A DNA stretch of 64,000 bases from VAZQ01 sp963817135. GTDB lineage: Bacteria; Pseudomonadota; Alphaproteobacteria; Rhizobiales; Xanthobacteraceae. The first letter of the stretch is position 1. Every line of letters begins with the position of its first letter. The stretch spans positions 1 to 64,000 of the forward strand of contig CAWFNG010000011.1 of NCBI GenBank assembly GCA_963817135.1, in the 5' to 3' direction. The notes beneath the pieces are model-generated. The model did not search any database, had not been told where the DNA came from, and saw nothing but the letters and a program-made list of their open reading frames with translations. Made by a program: the position numbers and the translations under genes. Below are positions 1 through 9,412 of the stretch, piece after piece.

Positions 1-44
1 CTCATAACGGTTTGGTTGGAGGTTCGAGTCCTCCGGGCCCACCA
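1..44 (+). tRNA. tRNA with CAT anticodon (Met-type), 3' part only
   Basis: The window opens inside a tRNA. Bases 1-7 read as the anticodon loop CTCATAA (anticodon CAT), then a five-base variable loop, a T arm (GGAGG stem, TTCGAGT loop, CCTCC) at 18-34, GGGCCCA and an encoded CCA at 42-44. The acceptor 3' end GGGCCCA fits elongator tRNA-Met better than initiator tRNA; a lysidine-modified Ile tRNA cannot be excluded without the 5' half. Only six acceptor bases plus the discriminator lie between the T stem and CCA, one fewer than canonical. Confidence 0.75.
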
Positions 45-462
45 ACGGCCTTCTGTCACCTATGTCTCAGGCCGGGCCTTCGGTTCTGGTTTGCTCCGTA
101 CTCGATCCGGCCCTGGTTCGACAATTCAACGCCCCAGACACATTGGGCCGCAATCCGTCCTGCTTTCTGCATGGGGATACAATGAAAAAAATCTTCGTGG
201 TCCCTGACCGAAGCACTGCAGACCGAAAAACGCCCTGAAAAGAACCTGTGTACCCTCGCTTCAACATTATTGGAGTTGGTTGCAAAACGCATCTCCGGGC
301 TTCAGATTCCTCCCTTGGAATCAAACCCGGTTTGACGATCTTTCCTTGTTTCGACTATTCGGCGGCCCACTACCTGTATCCGCGGCGGGCGGCCTGGGCG
401 TGCGGTCGGAAGAGGATCGAAGTTGGTGTAAAAATCGGTTAGAATGGCGGCAGAGGAACTCT
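45..462. other. Intergenic region, no gene seen
   Basis: About 420 bases between the tRNA and the purM-like start. An open frame on the plus strand continues upstream from purM to base 280, but this part has no family resemblance and no good ribosome binding site. I see no convincing promoter or RNA. Confidence 0.5.
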
Positions 463-1569
463 ATGAGGCGAGCTGGCACCACAAACGCGAGAGCTTCAGT
501 GAACGTTGTTCATGATCAATATAGAGACGCGGGCGTTGACACGGACGAGGCTGATGCAGGTCTCAAACGCTTGTCTCAACGAATCAAATGCACATGGCCC
601 GCGGGAGACGGACTAGGGGCGATAAAGCTTGATATTGGCTATTTTGCAAACGTCATCGATGTGTGCGGCCAAGGGATTGCAATTTCTACCGATGGAATTG
701 GCTCGAAGGCGATGATTGCAACCGAACTCGGGCGCTACGACACCGTCGGGATCGATTGTGTTGCAATGAACGTGAATGACATCATCTGCGTCGGTGCAAA
801 ACCGATCTCGATGGTGGATTACATTGCCATAGAACAAGTCCGGGCAGACATTCTTGACGAGATTTCTGTTGGCCTTTGCGCAGGTGCCGATATCGCAGGA
901 ATTTCGATTTCAGGAGGAGAAACGGCGCAATTAAAAGATATGATCCATGGGTTTGACTTGGCGGGCACGGCAATAGGCCATGTGCCGCTCGACAAGATTG
1001 TTGTCGGGCAAGACGTTGCTGACGGTGACTCTGTAATCGGCATTGAGAGTAGTGGGGTGCACAGCAATGGTTTCTCCCTTGCGCGCCGGGCGTTCTTTGA
1101 ATTGAATAACTATAAGCTCTCGCACTGCTTTTCTGAACTGGATTTAGATCTTGGTAGCGAACTGCTCCGGCCGACGCACATTTACGTTCAAGAAGTTTTG
1201 CAGCTCCTAAAGCAAGTGCCTTCTGTAAAGGCCCTGGTTCACATTACAAGCGACGGTTTTCTCAATCTGACCCGCGTCAAGGCAGACGTCAGTTATGTGA
1301 TCGATGAGCTTCCCCCTGTTCCGCCAATCTTTTCGATCATTCAGCGTTTGGGAAATGTTGACGAAACAGAGATGTTTTCCGTTTTCAATATGGGAATCGG
1401 CTTTTGCGCGGTAGTCGCCCCGGCCGATGCTGACACAGCGATCTCGATATTGAGCGGTAAGGGCAAGCGCGCGCATCGAATCGGTTATGCTTTTTCGGAT
1501 CCTGTTCGCAATGTGATCCTGCCGAAGCAGAATTTGATTGGTCACGACAAGCATTTTAGAACTCAATGA
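463..1569 (+). CDS. Divergent phosphoribosylformylglycinamidine cyclo-ligase (AIR synthetase) family protein
   Basis: 368 residues. PurM-type enzymes close the imidazole ring of AIR from FGAM with ATP in purine synthesis (family knowledge). Visible motifs: YRDAGVD near the N-terminus, the STDGIGSK substrate/ATP motif, DTVGIDCVAMNVNDI, SGGETAQL and the SSGVHSNGFSLAR loop, in the family order. The wording (IGYFANVID, MNVNDIICVGAKP) looks nearer to archaeal-type PurM than to the usual proteobacterial GTDGVGTK type; that is my judgement without an alignment. The start at 463 has GAGG six bases upstream and gives the normal family length, whereas the frame open from 280 would add about 60 unrelated residues. 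Base composition is visibly less GC-rich than the downstream genes, and it sits directly after a tRNA, so acquisition by transfer is plausible. It may be a second copy rather than the housekeeping purM, so no symbol is given. Confidence 0.85.
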   Translation: MRRAGTTNARASVNVVHDQYRDAGVDTDEADAGLKRLSQRIKCTWPAGDGLGAIKLDIGYFANVIDVCGQGIAISTDGIGSKAMIATELGRYDTVGIDCVAMNVNDIICVGAKPISMVDYIAIEQVRADILDEISVGLCAGADIAGISISGGETAQLKDMIHGFDLAGTAIGHVPLDKIVVGQDVADGDSVIGIESSGVHSNGFSLARRAFFELNNYKLSHCFSELDLDLGSELLRPTHIYVQEVLQLLKQVPSVKALVHITSDGFLNLTRVKADVSYVIDELPPVPPIFSIIQRLGNVDETEMFSVFNMGIGFCAVVAPADADTAISILSGKGKRAHRIGYAFSDPVRNVILPKQNLIGHDKHFRTQ

Positions 1570-1596
1570 TGGATTGTACGCACCTTTAACTGGACG

Positions 1597-1627
1597 AAAA
1601 AGGCCGCCCACGAGGGGCGGCCTTTTT
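1597..1627 (+). terminator. Rho-independent terminator after the purM-like gene
   Basis: A perfect eight-base stem GGCCGCCC/GGGCGGCC (1602-1609 with 1615-1622), a five-base loop, an A5 tract before and T5 after. It lies 28 bases past the stop and could work in both directions. Confidence 0.9.
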
Positions 1628-2321
1628 GAGAGGCCGGATAGTGCCAACTCCTAATATTCGCAGCGCTCTCCTATCCGAGGCCGTATCTGCGAACAGATTT
1701 AGACAATACCACCGCGGTAGATACCTGAGTGTCGCGAGAAAGATACAGCGCGGAGAATTTTACGTGTTAAGGTTATGGCGATGGTGCGATGCAGAAACAT
1801 TACTCTTGTAGTGAGCAAAGCGCGTAAGCAAACAGTTGCCTCAAGTCAATGCGCGCGTCGCCTAAGACTTTTTAGGTGCGCCGCACAACGCGAAAAGGGG
1901 TCTCCCGGACACGGAGTGGCTCAAGAGGTTCGCGGCTCAATAGTTACAATTGGGGAGCGGAAGCACGGGAGACACATCGATTCATCGCAGCATCGTTCCT
2001 TCTGACGGAATGGAGGTACGTCCGGTGAAGGCCGCGGAGATGGGTCGTTGACAGCGCAACTTCGATCGTGATTGGCCGTGACTGTGCGGCCGCTTTTTGT
2101 AGATGCAACCGGGCGAGCGCCTTGAAACCAACACATCTCTGTCCCATATGATGGCTCATAGCGAGCCGCGTGTAGGGATTCCCGTCAAACGGTTCCGGGC
2201 TCGTGCCTTCCGCCCTAATTGACAGCCCAGATCACGCGGGGTGTGTCTTGCACCCGAACTGCCGCATGGGCCGCTTGCATCCGAGCGGCCGGGCGTTCAA
2301 CTCACAGCAAAGTCTCATTCA
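1628..2321. other. Intergenic region before the helicase gene
   Basis: Nearly 700 bases with only short unconvincing open frames. It probably carries the helicase promoter and leader. TTGACA-like hexamers lie at about 2048 and 2219, but neither has a clear -10 partner. Confidence 0.4.
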
Positions 2322-3683
2322 TTGACCTCTTTTCATGACTTCGGCCTCGCCGAACCCATCACCCGCGCTCTTACCGAACAGAAATACGACACACCCACGC
2401 CGATCCAGGCGCAAACCATTCCGATCGCCATGGCGCGTCGGGACGTAATCGGAATCGCGCAAACCGGCACTGGCAAAACCGCAGCCTTCGCTCTTCCGAT
2501 CCTGCATCATCTCTCCGCCGACCCCCGGCGGCTGGAACGCAAAACCTGCCGTGTGCTGGTGTTGAGCCCGACGCGCGAATTATCGGGCCAAATACGCGAC
2601 AGTTTCCGCACTTACGGCCGCCATCTCCGCATCCGTGCCGCGCTGGTCATCGGCGGCGTTTCAATGGGCGCCCAGGTACGCGCATTACAAGACGGAGTTG
2701 ATGTGCTGGTTGCCACACCCGGGCGCCTCCTCGATCTTGTGGCAAGCAACGCACTGCGTCTCGGCGCAGTCGAGTTCCTCGTGCTTGATGAAGCCGACAG
2801 AATGCTCGACATGGGCTTTATCCATGACATCCGAAAAATCGTTGCAAAACTTCCTGCGCACCGACAAACCCTGTTCTTCTCCGCGACCATGCCTTGCGCC
2901 ATCGCCGAGCTTGCCGACCAGATGCTGCGCGATCCGGCTAAAGTCGCGGTGGCCCCGGCCGCTTCCACGGTAAACCTCGTCGAGCAACGCGTTATCCGTC
3001 TCGACCGCGCGGTGAAACCGGGGGCTCTCGTGGAGATATTGCAGGGCGAATCGATCAACCGCGCGCTCGTGTTTACCCGCACCAAGCATGGGGCGGACAA
3101 GGTCGTACGTGGTCTCATGCGGGGCGGCATCGTCGCCCAAGCCATCCACGGGAATAAGTCCCAGAACGAACGCGAACGGGTGCTCGCCGCTTTTCGCAAA
3201 GGCACGGTGCGGACGCTGGTCGCGACCGATATCGCCGCTCGCGGCATCGATGTTGACGGTATCAGCCACGTGGTGAATTTCGACCTGCCGAACGTGCCGG
3301 AAACATATGTGCACCGGATCGGCCGAACGGCGCGAGCCGGAGCCGCCGGCGTGGCAATTTCGCTGTGCGCCCCAGACGAGTTAGCGTTCCTGCGCGATAT
3401 TGAGAAGCTTATCCGCCTTTCTATTCCGGCGAGCGACCATCGATCCTATCGGGCACAGTCTCACCCTGGAACGGCCAAGCGACGCCCTGCGCTAGCCGCT
3501 GTTCAGCCGCACGGCAAACATCGGCAGCGGCGCCGGCAGAATGCCTCCGACAAGCAAGATCGTTACGAGCAGCGGCAGAATATTTCTGGTGGGCTTGCCG
3601 CGGTTGCCTTTTTGCACCGTGCGGTGCCGGCGAGCCGCAACGCCAATCCTCGTTCGGTGGAGTGCGGCAGTAGGAAAGGATGA
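2322..3683 (+). CDS. DEAD-box ATP-dependent RNA helicase, RhlE-like
   Basis: 453 residues from TTG 2322. It unwinds RNA duplexes in ribosome assembly or cold adaptation (family role). All core motifs are present in order: Q motif (FGLAEPI...PTPIQAQTIP), motif I AQTGTGKT, Ia PTREL, Ib TPGR, II DEAD, III SAT, then IV-VI with HRIGRTARAG. The last ~80 residues are basic and low in complexity, usual for RhlE tails. The start is uncertain: GTG 2241 opens the frame, but family members begin right at TSFxDFGLAEPI, which points to TTG 2322. It stands alone, with a long leader upstream and convergent small genes downstream. Confidence 0.92.
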   Translation: MTSFHDFGLAEPITRALTEQKYDTPTPIQAQTIPIAMARRDVIGIAQTGTGKTAAFALPILHHLSADPRRLERKTCRVLVLSPTRELSGQIRDSFRTYGRHLRIRAALVIGGVSMGAQVRALQDGVDVLVATPGRLLDLVASNALRLGAVEFLVLDEADRMLDMGFIHDIRKIVAKLPAHRQTLFFSATMPCAIAELADQMLRDPAKVAVAPAASTVNLVEQRVIRLDRAVKPGALVEILQGESINRALVFTRTKHGADKVVRGLMRGGIVAQAIHGNKSQNERERVLAAFRKGTVRTLVATDIAARGIDVDGISHVVNFDLPNVPETYVHRIGRTARAGAAGVAISLCAPDELAFLRDIEKLIRLSIPASDHRSYRAQSHPGTAKRRPALAAVQPHGKHRQRRRQNASDKQDRYEQRQNISGGLAAVAFLHRAVPASRNANPRSVECGSRKG

Positions 3684-3697
3684 GATGCGCAGAAGAT

Positions 3698-3994
3698 TTA
3701 CGATTCCCGTGCGAGCCTCTCGAAATCATCGAGCACGGCCGCAATCAGCTTCTGTCGTCTCGGGTCTTGTGCGGCTTGCGTATTGGCAAAGAGATTGAGA
3801 AGATAACGCGCCTTCTCGGCAGCTTCGTGCCAGTTCGCGGCCGGCGCCGCAACCAGATGCAATTCCAATTCATCTTGCCGAAGGCGCAGCGCTTTTTCGT
3901 TGGCCTCCACTTCCGCCAGCAGCCGACGCAGGCCCGTGGCCTTCTGAGCTGCCATCCCGCGATGCTGATCCAGATCGATGGTCTTGTCGGTCAT
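3698..3994 (-). CDS. Conserved hypothetical protein (98 aa), coiled-coil-like
   Basis: 98 residues, soluble, with no signal peptide. The middle is rich in Ala, Leu, Glu and Arg (GLRRLLAEVEANEKALRLRQDELELHL is one amphipathic stretch, quoted only in part here: LLAEVEANEKALRLRQ), suggesting a helical coiled-coil segment. It overlaps the upstream 87-residue gene by four bases (ATGA), so the two are translationally coupled. I recognise the pair as conserved in rhizobial genomes but know of no function. Confidence 0.7.
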   Translation of the reverse strand: MTDKTIDLDQHRGMAAQKATGLRRLLAEVEANEKALRLRQDELELHLVAAPAANWHEAAEKARYLLNLFANTQAAQDPRRQKLIAAVLDDFERLARES

Positions 3995-4254
3995 CGTTGC
4001 GCGGCTTCCAGTGCGCGGCGAACCAAGGGATAGTCGGCATTCTCGTACAGGCGTCGAATGCCTCCGCTGTCATATCTATCCTCGTCGACTTCGAGATAGG
4101 CTCCTAGAAGAGACTCGGGCGGCAGCTCCTCGATCGCAAAGCGAATGGCGTCCGCCGCATGCGCAAACCTCCTGTAGCCGAACGGTTGTCGTCCGGATTT
4201 CCGATTGCGCGTGGGAAACAGCTCTGCCTCGGTGCTGTAATCAAATCCGGCCAT
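3991..4254 (-). CDS. Conserved hypothetical protein (87 aa)
   Basis: 87 residues, starting MAGFDYSTEAELFP and containing RFAHAADAIRFAIEELP and GAYLEVDEDRY. A strong GGAGG lies about 10 bases upstream of the ATG. It is the first gene of a two-gene unit with the 98-residue protein, the stop and start overlapping as ATGA. The FDYSTEAELFP opening with an IRFAIEELP helix is a recurrent rhizobial small-protein pattern. Function unknown. Confidence 0.75.
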   Translation of the reverse strand: MAGFDYSTEAELFPTRNRKSGRQPFGYRRFAHAADAIRFAIEELPPESLLGAYLEVDEDRYDSGGIRRLYENADYPLVRRALEAAQR

Positions 4255-4446
4255 GGCTTGGACCTCCCTCCTGGCAACGCGATCACTTCAACGATCGAGG
4301 CCGCGGGGGCGGCCCGACGTACTTATATAAGATCGAAGTGCAAGGAAGTCAGCCGTGTCGGAAAAGGTCTTTTTCAGGGCACTCGTTGCGGAGGCCCGCC
4401 GGTAAGCCCGTCTTGATCCCGTTTCATGAAAACGTACCCTGTGAAT

Positions 4447-4599
4447 TCAGTCAAAATCGTTTTGCCGGCTACTCTTCGCTTGATTTCCGTGAAACGCTTC
4501 CTGCCTTGCTTCATCTTCTGCCTTGTTAATCTCATACTGATGTTTGATGGCGGTTGTCGCAGGAAGCTTGATTTTTCGTCCGAACCGGTGTGTGCGCAT
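4447..4599 (-). CDS. Possible small protein (50 aa)
   Basis: A 50-residue charged open frame beginning MRTHRFGRKIKLPATT, with AGGA eight bases before the ATG, downstream of the groEL terminator. Its composition (many Lys, Glu, Gln) is protein-like, but no family is recognised, so it is listed only as possible. The rest of the 4255-4690 gap holds nothing else I can support except the terminator. Confidence 0.3.
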   Translation of the reverse strand: MRTHRFGRKIKLPATTAIKHQYEINKAEDEARQEAFHGNQAKSSRQNDFD

Positions 4600-4636
4600 T
4601 TGGCGTCCTGTAGCCGAACAATTTAATAAGGTTTTT

Positions 4637-4670
4637 TCAAAGAAGGCCGGAGCGGACCGGCCTTCTTTGA
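4637..4670 (-). terminator. Hairpin terminator after groEL
   Basis: A 14-base inverted repeat (TCAAAGAAGGCCGG with CCGGCCTTCTTTGA) around a six-base loop, 23 bases beyond the groEL stop. On the minus strand the 3' arm ends TTCTTTGA, so the U-rich part lies within the stem. Confidence 0.7.
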
Positions 4671-4692
4671 TCTTCATGGGCGATCGAACGCC

Positions 4693-6342
<1,650 letters not shown>

Positions 6343-6491
6343 CTCAGTATTCCTTTTTTGTTTGAGCTCATCTCGTGGAAAAACGGTAGGGGTACTTCCA
6401 AACGATCAGAATCAACGATCCGATGGTTTCCTCGGCCCTTCGAGGCGGGACGCTTCACGGTCGCCTCAGGACGCGAATTTGGAGAGCGCAA

Positions 6492-6806
6492 TCAGGCGGC
6501 CTTCTTCTTGACCTCGGCCTCGACCAGCACTCCCATAATGTCGCTCTCCTTCATTATGAGATACTCGGTGCCATCGATCTTGACCTCGGTGCCCGACCAT
6601 TTGCCGAACAGGATGCGGTCGCCGACCTTAACCTCAATCGGGATGAGCTTGCCGTTCTCGTCGCGGCCACCGGGCCCAACGGCGATGACCTTGCCTTGCT
6701 GCGGCTTCTCCTGAGCGGTGTCGGGAATGATGATGCCGCCAGCTGTCTTTGCCTCGGCATCGATCCGCTCGATGACAACGCGGTCGTGAAGCGGGCGAAA
6801 TTTCAT
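6492..6806 (-). CDS. groES: Co-chaperonin GroES (Hsp10)
   Basis: 104 residues, beginning MKFRPLHDRVVIERID, with the mobile-loop region KTAGGIIIPDTAQEKP and the roof-loop region near GPGGRDENGK. It caps GroEL. A perfect AGGAGG lies six bases before the ATG. It is only 47 bases after the phasin stop, so transcription from upstream of phasin is likely. No CIRCE operator (TTAGCACTC-N9-GAGTGCTAA) is visible between phasin and groES. Confidence 0.97.
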   Translation of the reverse strand: MKFRPLHDRVVIERIDAEAKTAGGIIIPDTAQEKPQQGKVIAVGPGGRDENGKLIPIEVKVGDRILFGKWSGTEVKIDGTEYLIMKESDIMGVLVEAEVKKKAA

Positions 6807-6853
6807 TGGTATCCTCCTGTGGTTTCATCGAAAAGTTGGAAAACTGATTGCTC

Positions 6854-7339
6854 TTAGGAAGCGACCTTGTTGAATGTTTTGGACACACCTGCCTTGATCG
6901 GTTCGGCAGCCTCAGCCACTACTTCCTGAGCGAGCGCATAAAGTTCCTTGTTCTGCGCGGAAACCATGTCGAATTGCTTGCGCATGTGCGCGGTCGACAG
7001 CTCGATAAACTCCGACGGAGATTTCACACCCAACAGCGCATAGGCGTAGTCAAAGGCAGCGCGAGTGTTGGTACGGCCAAAATCAATAAGCTTGAGATTG
7101 TACTCTGTGGCGCCCTTGGCAACGGTCGCATAGGCGTTTTCGAGCAAATCGGCAGCTTCCTCGCTGGCCACCTTCGCCTTCGCGTAGGTGTCCCTGGCAT
7201 GCGCGACGCCCTTGTCCGTCATCTCGCGAAACTGCGCGGGCACTTCCATTTTCGGCATCTCGTAATTCGACATGCCAAACGGATCGTTGATAGACTTTGC
7301 TGTCTTCCCTTTGGTGGCGCCGGTAGTGGTTTCGTTCAT
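6854..7339 (-). CDS. Phasin family protein
   Basis: 161 residues. Phasins coat polyhydroxyalkanoate granules, and some also act as stress chaperones. Visible: PKMEVPAQFREMTDKGVAHARDTYAKAK, given in part as EVPAQFREMTDKGVAHAR, then a helical body (EEAADLLENAY, NTRAAFDYAYALL, SPSEFIELSTAHMRKQFD) and a C-terminal EPIKAGVSKTFNKVAS, all standard for the Phasin_2 family. ATG 7339 is preferred over the longer frame to 7393 because AAGGAAC lies about eight bases upstream. The gene heads the groES-groEL run. Confidence 0.92.
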   Translation of the reverse strand: MNETTTGATKGKTAKSINDPFGMSNYEMPKMEVPAQFREMTDKGVAHARDTYAKAKVASEEAADLLENAYATVAKGATEYNLKLIDFGRTNTRAAFDYAYALLGVKSPSEFIELSTAHMRKQFDMVSAQNKELYALAQEVVAEAAEPIKAGVSKTFNKVAS

Positions 7340-7419
7340 GATACTTGTTCCTTGAAGGGCAATCCTGGTCAGACCTCCCGGCGCCGCCCGCAACGCCGGC
7401 TGTCGGTAGATGAAGATTT

Positions 7420-7614
7420 TCAGTTCGGCGCTTGGTGCCGCTTAGACGCGCCATCGTTCGTCCCATTCGTCGGCTGAGTGATTCTCTTGATGCATTCCTC
7501 GCGACTGGAAAAAGGCCCAGAAGCGAGGTTGCCGTCATCCTCCACGGCGTACCAGCCGTGCTTGATGCCGCGCATCTCGGATTTGTCTTCACTGATGTAA
7601 TGGGGAGAGGTCAT
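7420..7614 (-). CDS. Conserved small hypothetical protein (64 aa)
   Basis: 64 residues from ATG 7614. The core HGWYAVEDDGNLASGPFSS followed by REECIKRI is a pattern I have seen in many short rhizobial proteins, where a Trp-Tyr sheet is followed by a helix. An internal ATG at 7575 (MRGIKHGWYA) is an equally reasonable start. It lies upstream of phasin on the same strand, 80 bases away. The frame extends to 7845, but that part is not protein-like. Function unknown. Confidence 0.6.
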   Translation of the reverse strand: MTSPHYISEDKSEMRGIKHGWYAVEDDGNLASGPFSSREECIKRITQPTNGTNDGASKRHQAPN

Positions 7615-8090
7615 TGTAGCGCTCGAACTTGCAGGCCTTGCACCCTTCAGTAAGGGGTCCGCGCCGCAAGCAGGGCGCGAACATGTGGAAGCCGATGCTT
7701 TCGCCGCGGGTCCCAAACGCAACTTTATTGGAGATTTATTCTGCCTGCCGACGGCACCAGAGCTGCCAATGGGAGGATCGAAGACTTCGGTACGTCGTCG
7801 ATTTTCGTGCTGCTCTCGGACAAGCCGCTGCCTGCCAGTATCCAACTATCTGGGGTGTCGGCACGTAAAGCACAATGCCAGGTCGAGAAAATGCTCAGAC
7901 AATGGAAAGAGACCAGACGCGCAAGCTTTCCAGCATCGTGTACGCCGAGATAATCCTCGACTTCGGTCGGAAAAGAGCGCAATGCTCGAATCAGCTGAAA
8001 CGCCCTCAGAGCGGGTCGGCACCCAACATCAAAATAACCTGGTTCTTCCGGCCTTGTTCGCATCCTCGCTACGTCGGCGAAGGAAGATTC
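7615..8090. other. Intergenic region, nothing recognised
   Basis: About 475 bases between divergent genes. Open frames on both strands here lack family resemblance. It should hold the promoters for the minus-strand small gene and the plus-strand kinase, but I could not pick them with confidence. Confidence 0.4.
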
Positions 8091-9003
8091 GTGAGCATCT
8101 CCAGGGCAGCAGTCGAAACCCATTTTCGTCGTTCCGCCCGGGGCGCGGTTCAACGCAAGAAGCCCGTTCAGCACCAGCATGCTACAACGATTGCGCAATT
8201 GAACAAGGCCCTGGCGCGCGAAGACGCTTTGCTGCGCGAAAAGACCGATTTATTGCAGCGCCACGATATGATGGCGCAGGAATTTGAGCATCGCCTCTTC
8301 AACAGCCTGCAATTGGTCGTGAGCCTGCTGTGGTTACAGAGCCGAGAGGCCAGCACGCCGGAAGCGGCTACGCAATTGAATATTGCGGCCGATCGTGTCG
8401 CTGCGTTGGGACGTGTGCACCGACGGCTGCATCTGCTCGATCATCAGGAAAGAGTGGAGTTCAAGCAATACGTCCAGCACCTGTGCGAGGATATTTCGGG
8501 GCTACTCTTCCAGGAAGGGGCAAAGCGCACCATCGTGGTGGAGGGAACGGATGTTGAGTTACCGACCGCACTCGGCATTCCGCTGGGATTTATCGTAAAC
8601 GAGCTAATCACCAATTCGGCGAAATACGCCAAAGGCACCATCATCGTTCGGTTGGGAACGGCGTCAACTGATGATCATTGGCTCTCGGTGTCCGACGGCG
8701 GACCTGGATTGCCGGTCGAATTCGATCCCTAGTGGCGGCAGAGGACTTGGAATGAAAATTATCCAGTCGCTGGTGACGCAGATTGGCGGCGAATTGCACA
8801 TCGCGCGCTCTAAGGAGGGTCGTGGTGCCTGCTTTACAGTGAGATTCAACTGCCCAGGGTGTGAACTGCTGCCGCCCTCGTCGTCCGCACGATGGTTGCA
8901 GTCGCTTTCAAGGGGTAAATTCGATATTGCAGCTGACAATCCGAACAGGGAACGAACACCTGGACATTCGCCCGGCGATGCAACCAAAATCGCCTATCTA
9001 TGA
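8091..9003 (+). pseudogene. Sensor histidine kinase (HisKA_2/HWE-type), frameshifted
   Basis: A cytoplasmic kinase whose phospho-acceptor motif EFEHRLFNSLQLVVSLL has the His at about residue 67. The ATP-binding domain then shows the N box NELITNSAKYA and G1 box DGGPGLP. At about 8727-8731 the frame stops (GATCCCTAG) directly after EFDP. The missing G2 part (SGGRGLGMKIIQSL...GGELHIA...GACFTVRF) continues in the next frame to 9003. Removing one C from the CCC run gives EFDP-SGGRGLGM, exactly the expected order. GTG 8091 is preceded by AGGAAG. Either a real inactivating insertion or a base-call error; a protein stopping at 8732 would lack the ATP lid. Confidence 0.8.
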
Positions 9004-9011
9004 GCAGTTTG

Positions 9012-9233
9012 TTAGCAGGATGTCATGGCATCCGCGCAGGCCTCGCCGAGCTCGCGTGAAAGCGCCAGTATCTGATTTTTAGCCGCTTGCTCTCTGTCCG
9101 CATTTGATCGCCTGTCGGGAGGCCCTTCGGTTCCGACATTGACGCGCCCGGACATTTCTCCTCGTTGCGACACAAAACTGAACTTGAACGATCCTCTGCC
9201 ATCGTATTCTAGGTGTATTTTGTTTTCCATCAT
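9012..9233 (-). CDS. Small hypothetical protein (73 aa)
   Basis: 73 residues, beginning MMENKIHLEYDGRGSFKFSF. A GGAG lies nine bases upstream of the ATG. The N-terminal half alternates in a beta-like way and the C-terminal half (NQILALSRELGEACADAM) is helical. No family recognised. It is convergent with the broken kinase, eight bases apart. Confidence 0.5.
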   Translation of the reverse strand: MMENKIHLEYDGRGSFKFSFVSQRGEMSGRVNVGTEGPPDRRSNADREQAAKNQILALSRELGEACADAMTSC

Positions 9234-9412
9234 GCTGAATGCTCCAATGCCCCTGCACTCCCGCTCTTATATGTATCCGAACTGCGCCCCGCGCACTCCA
9301 TCGCCATCAAGCGCGAGAATCCGGTTCGGCCCCGGACCGAAGAGGTATAATCTCGAGACGAAGCGTAGGTTGTCGATAGACGTCAGGGGGTCCGGTCAAT
9401 GACGACCGACCG

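Noticed and set aside
1..44. 3' end of tmRNA
   Set aside because: A normal CAT anticodon loop, variable loop and T arm with CCA are seen, so it is an ordinary tRNA.
1626..2240. Several 60-75 codon frames after the purM terminator
   Set aside because: No ribosome binding sites, no family resemblance, and composition typical of random frames.
6807..6853. CIRCE operator before groES
   Set aside because: No TTAGCACTC/GAGTGCTAA pair is present in this gap.
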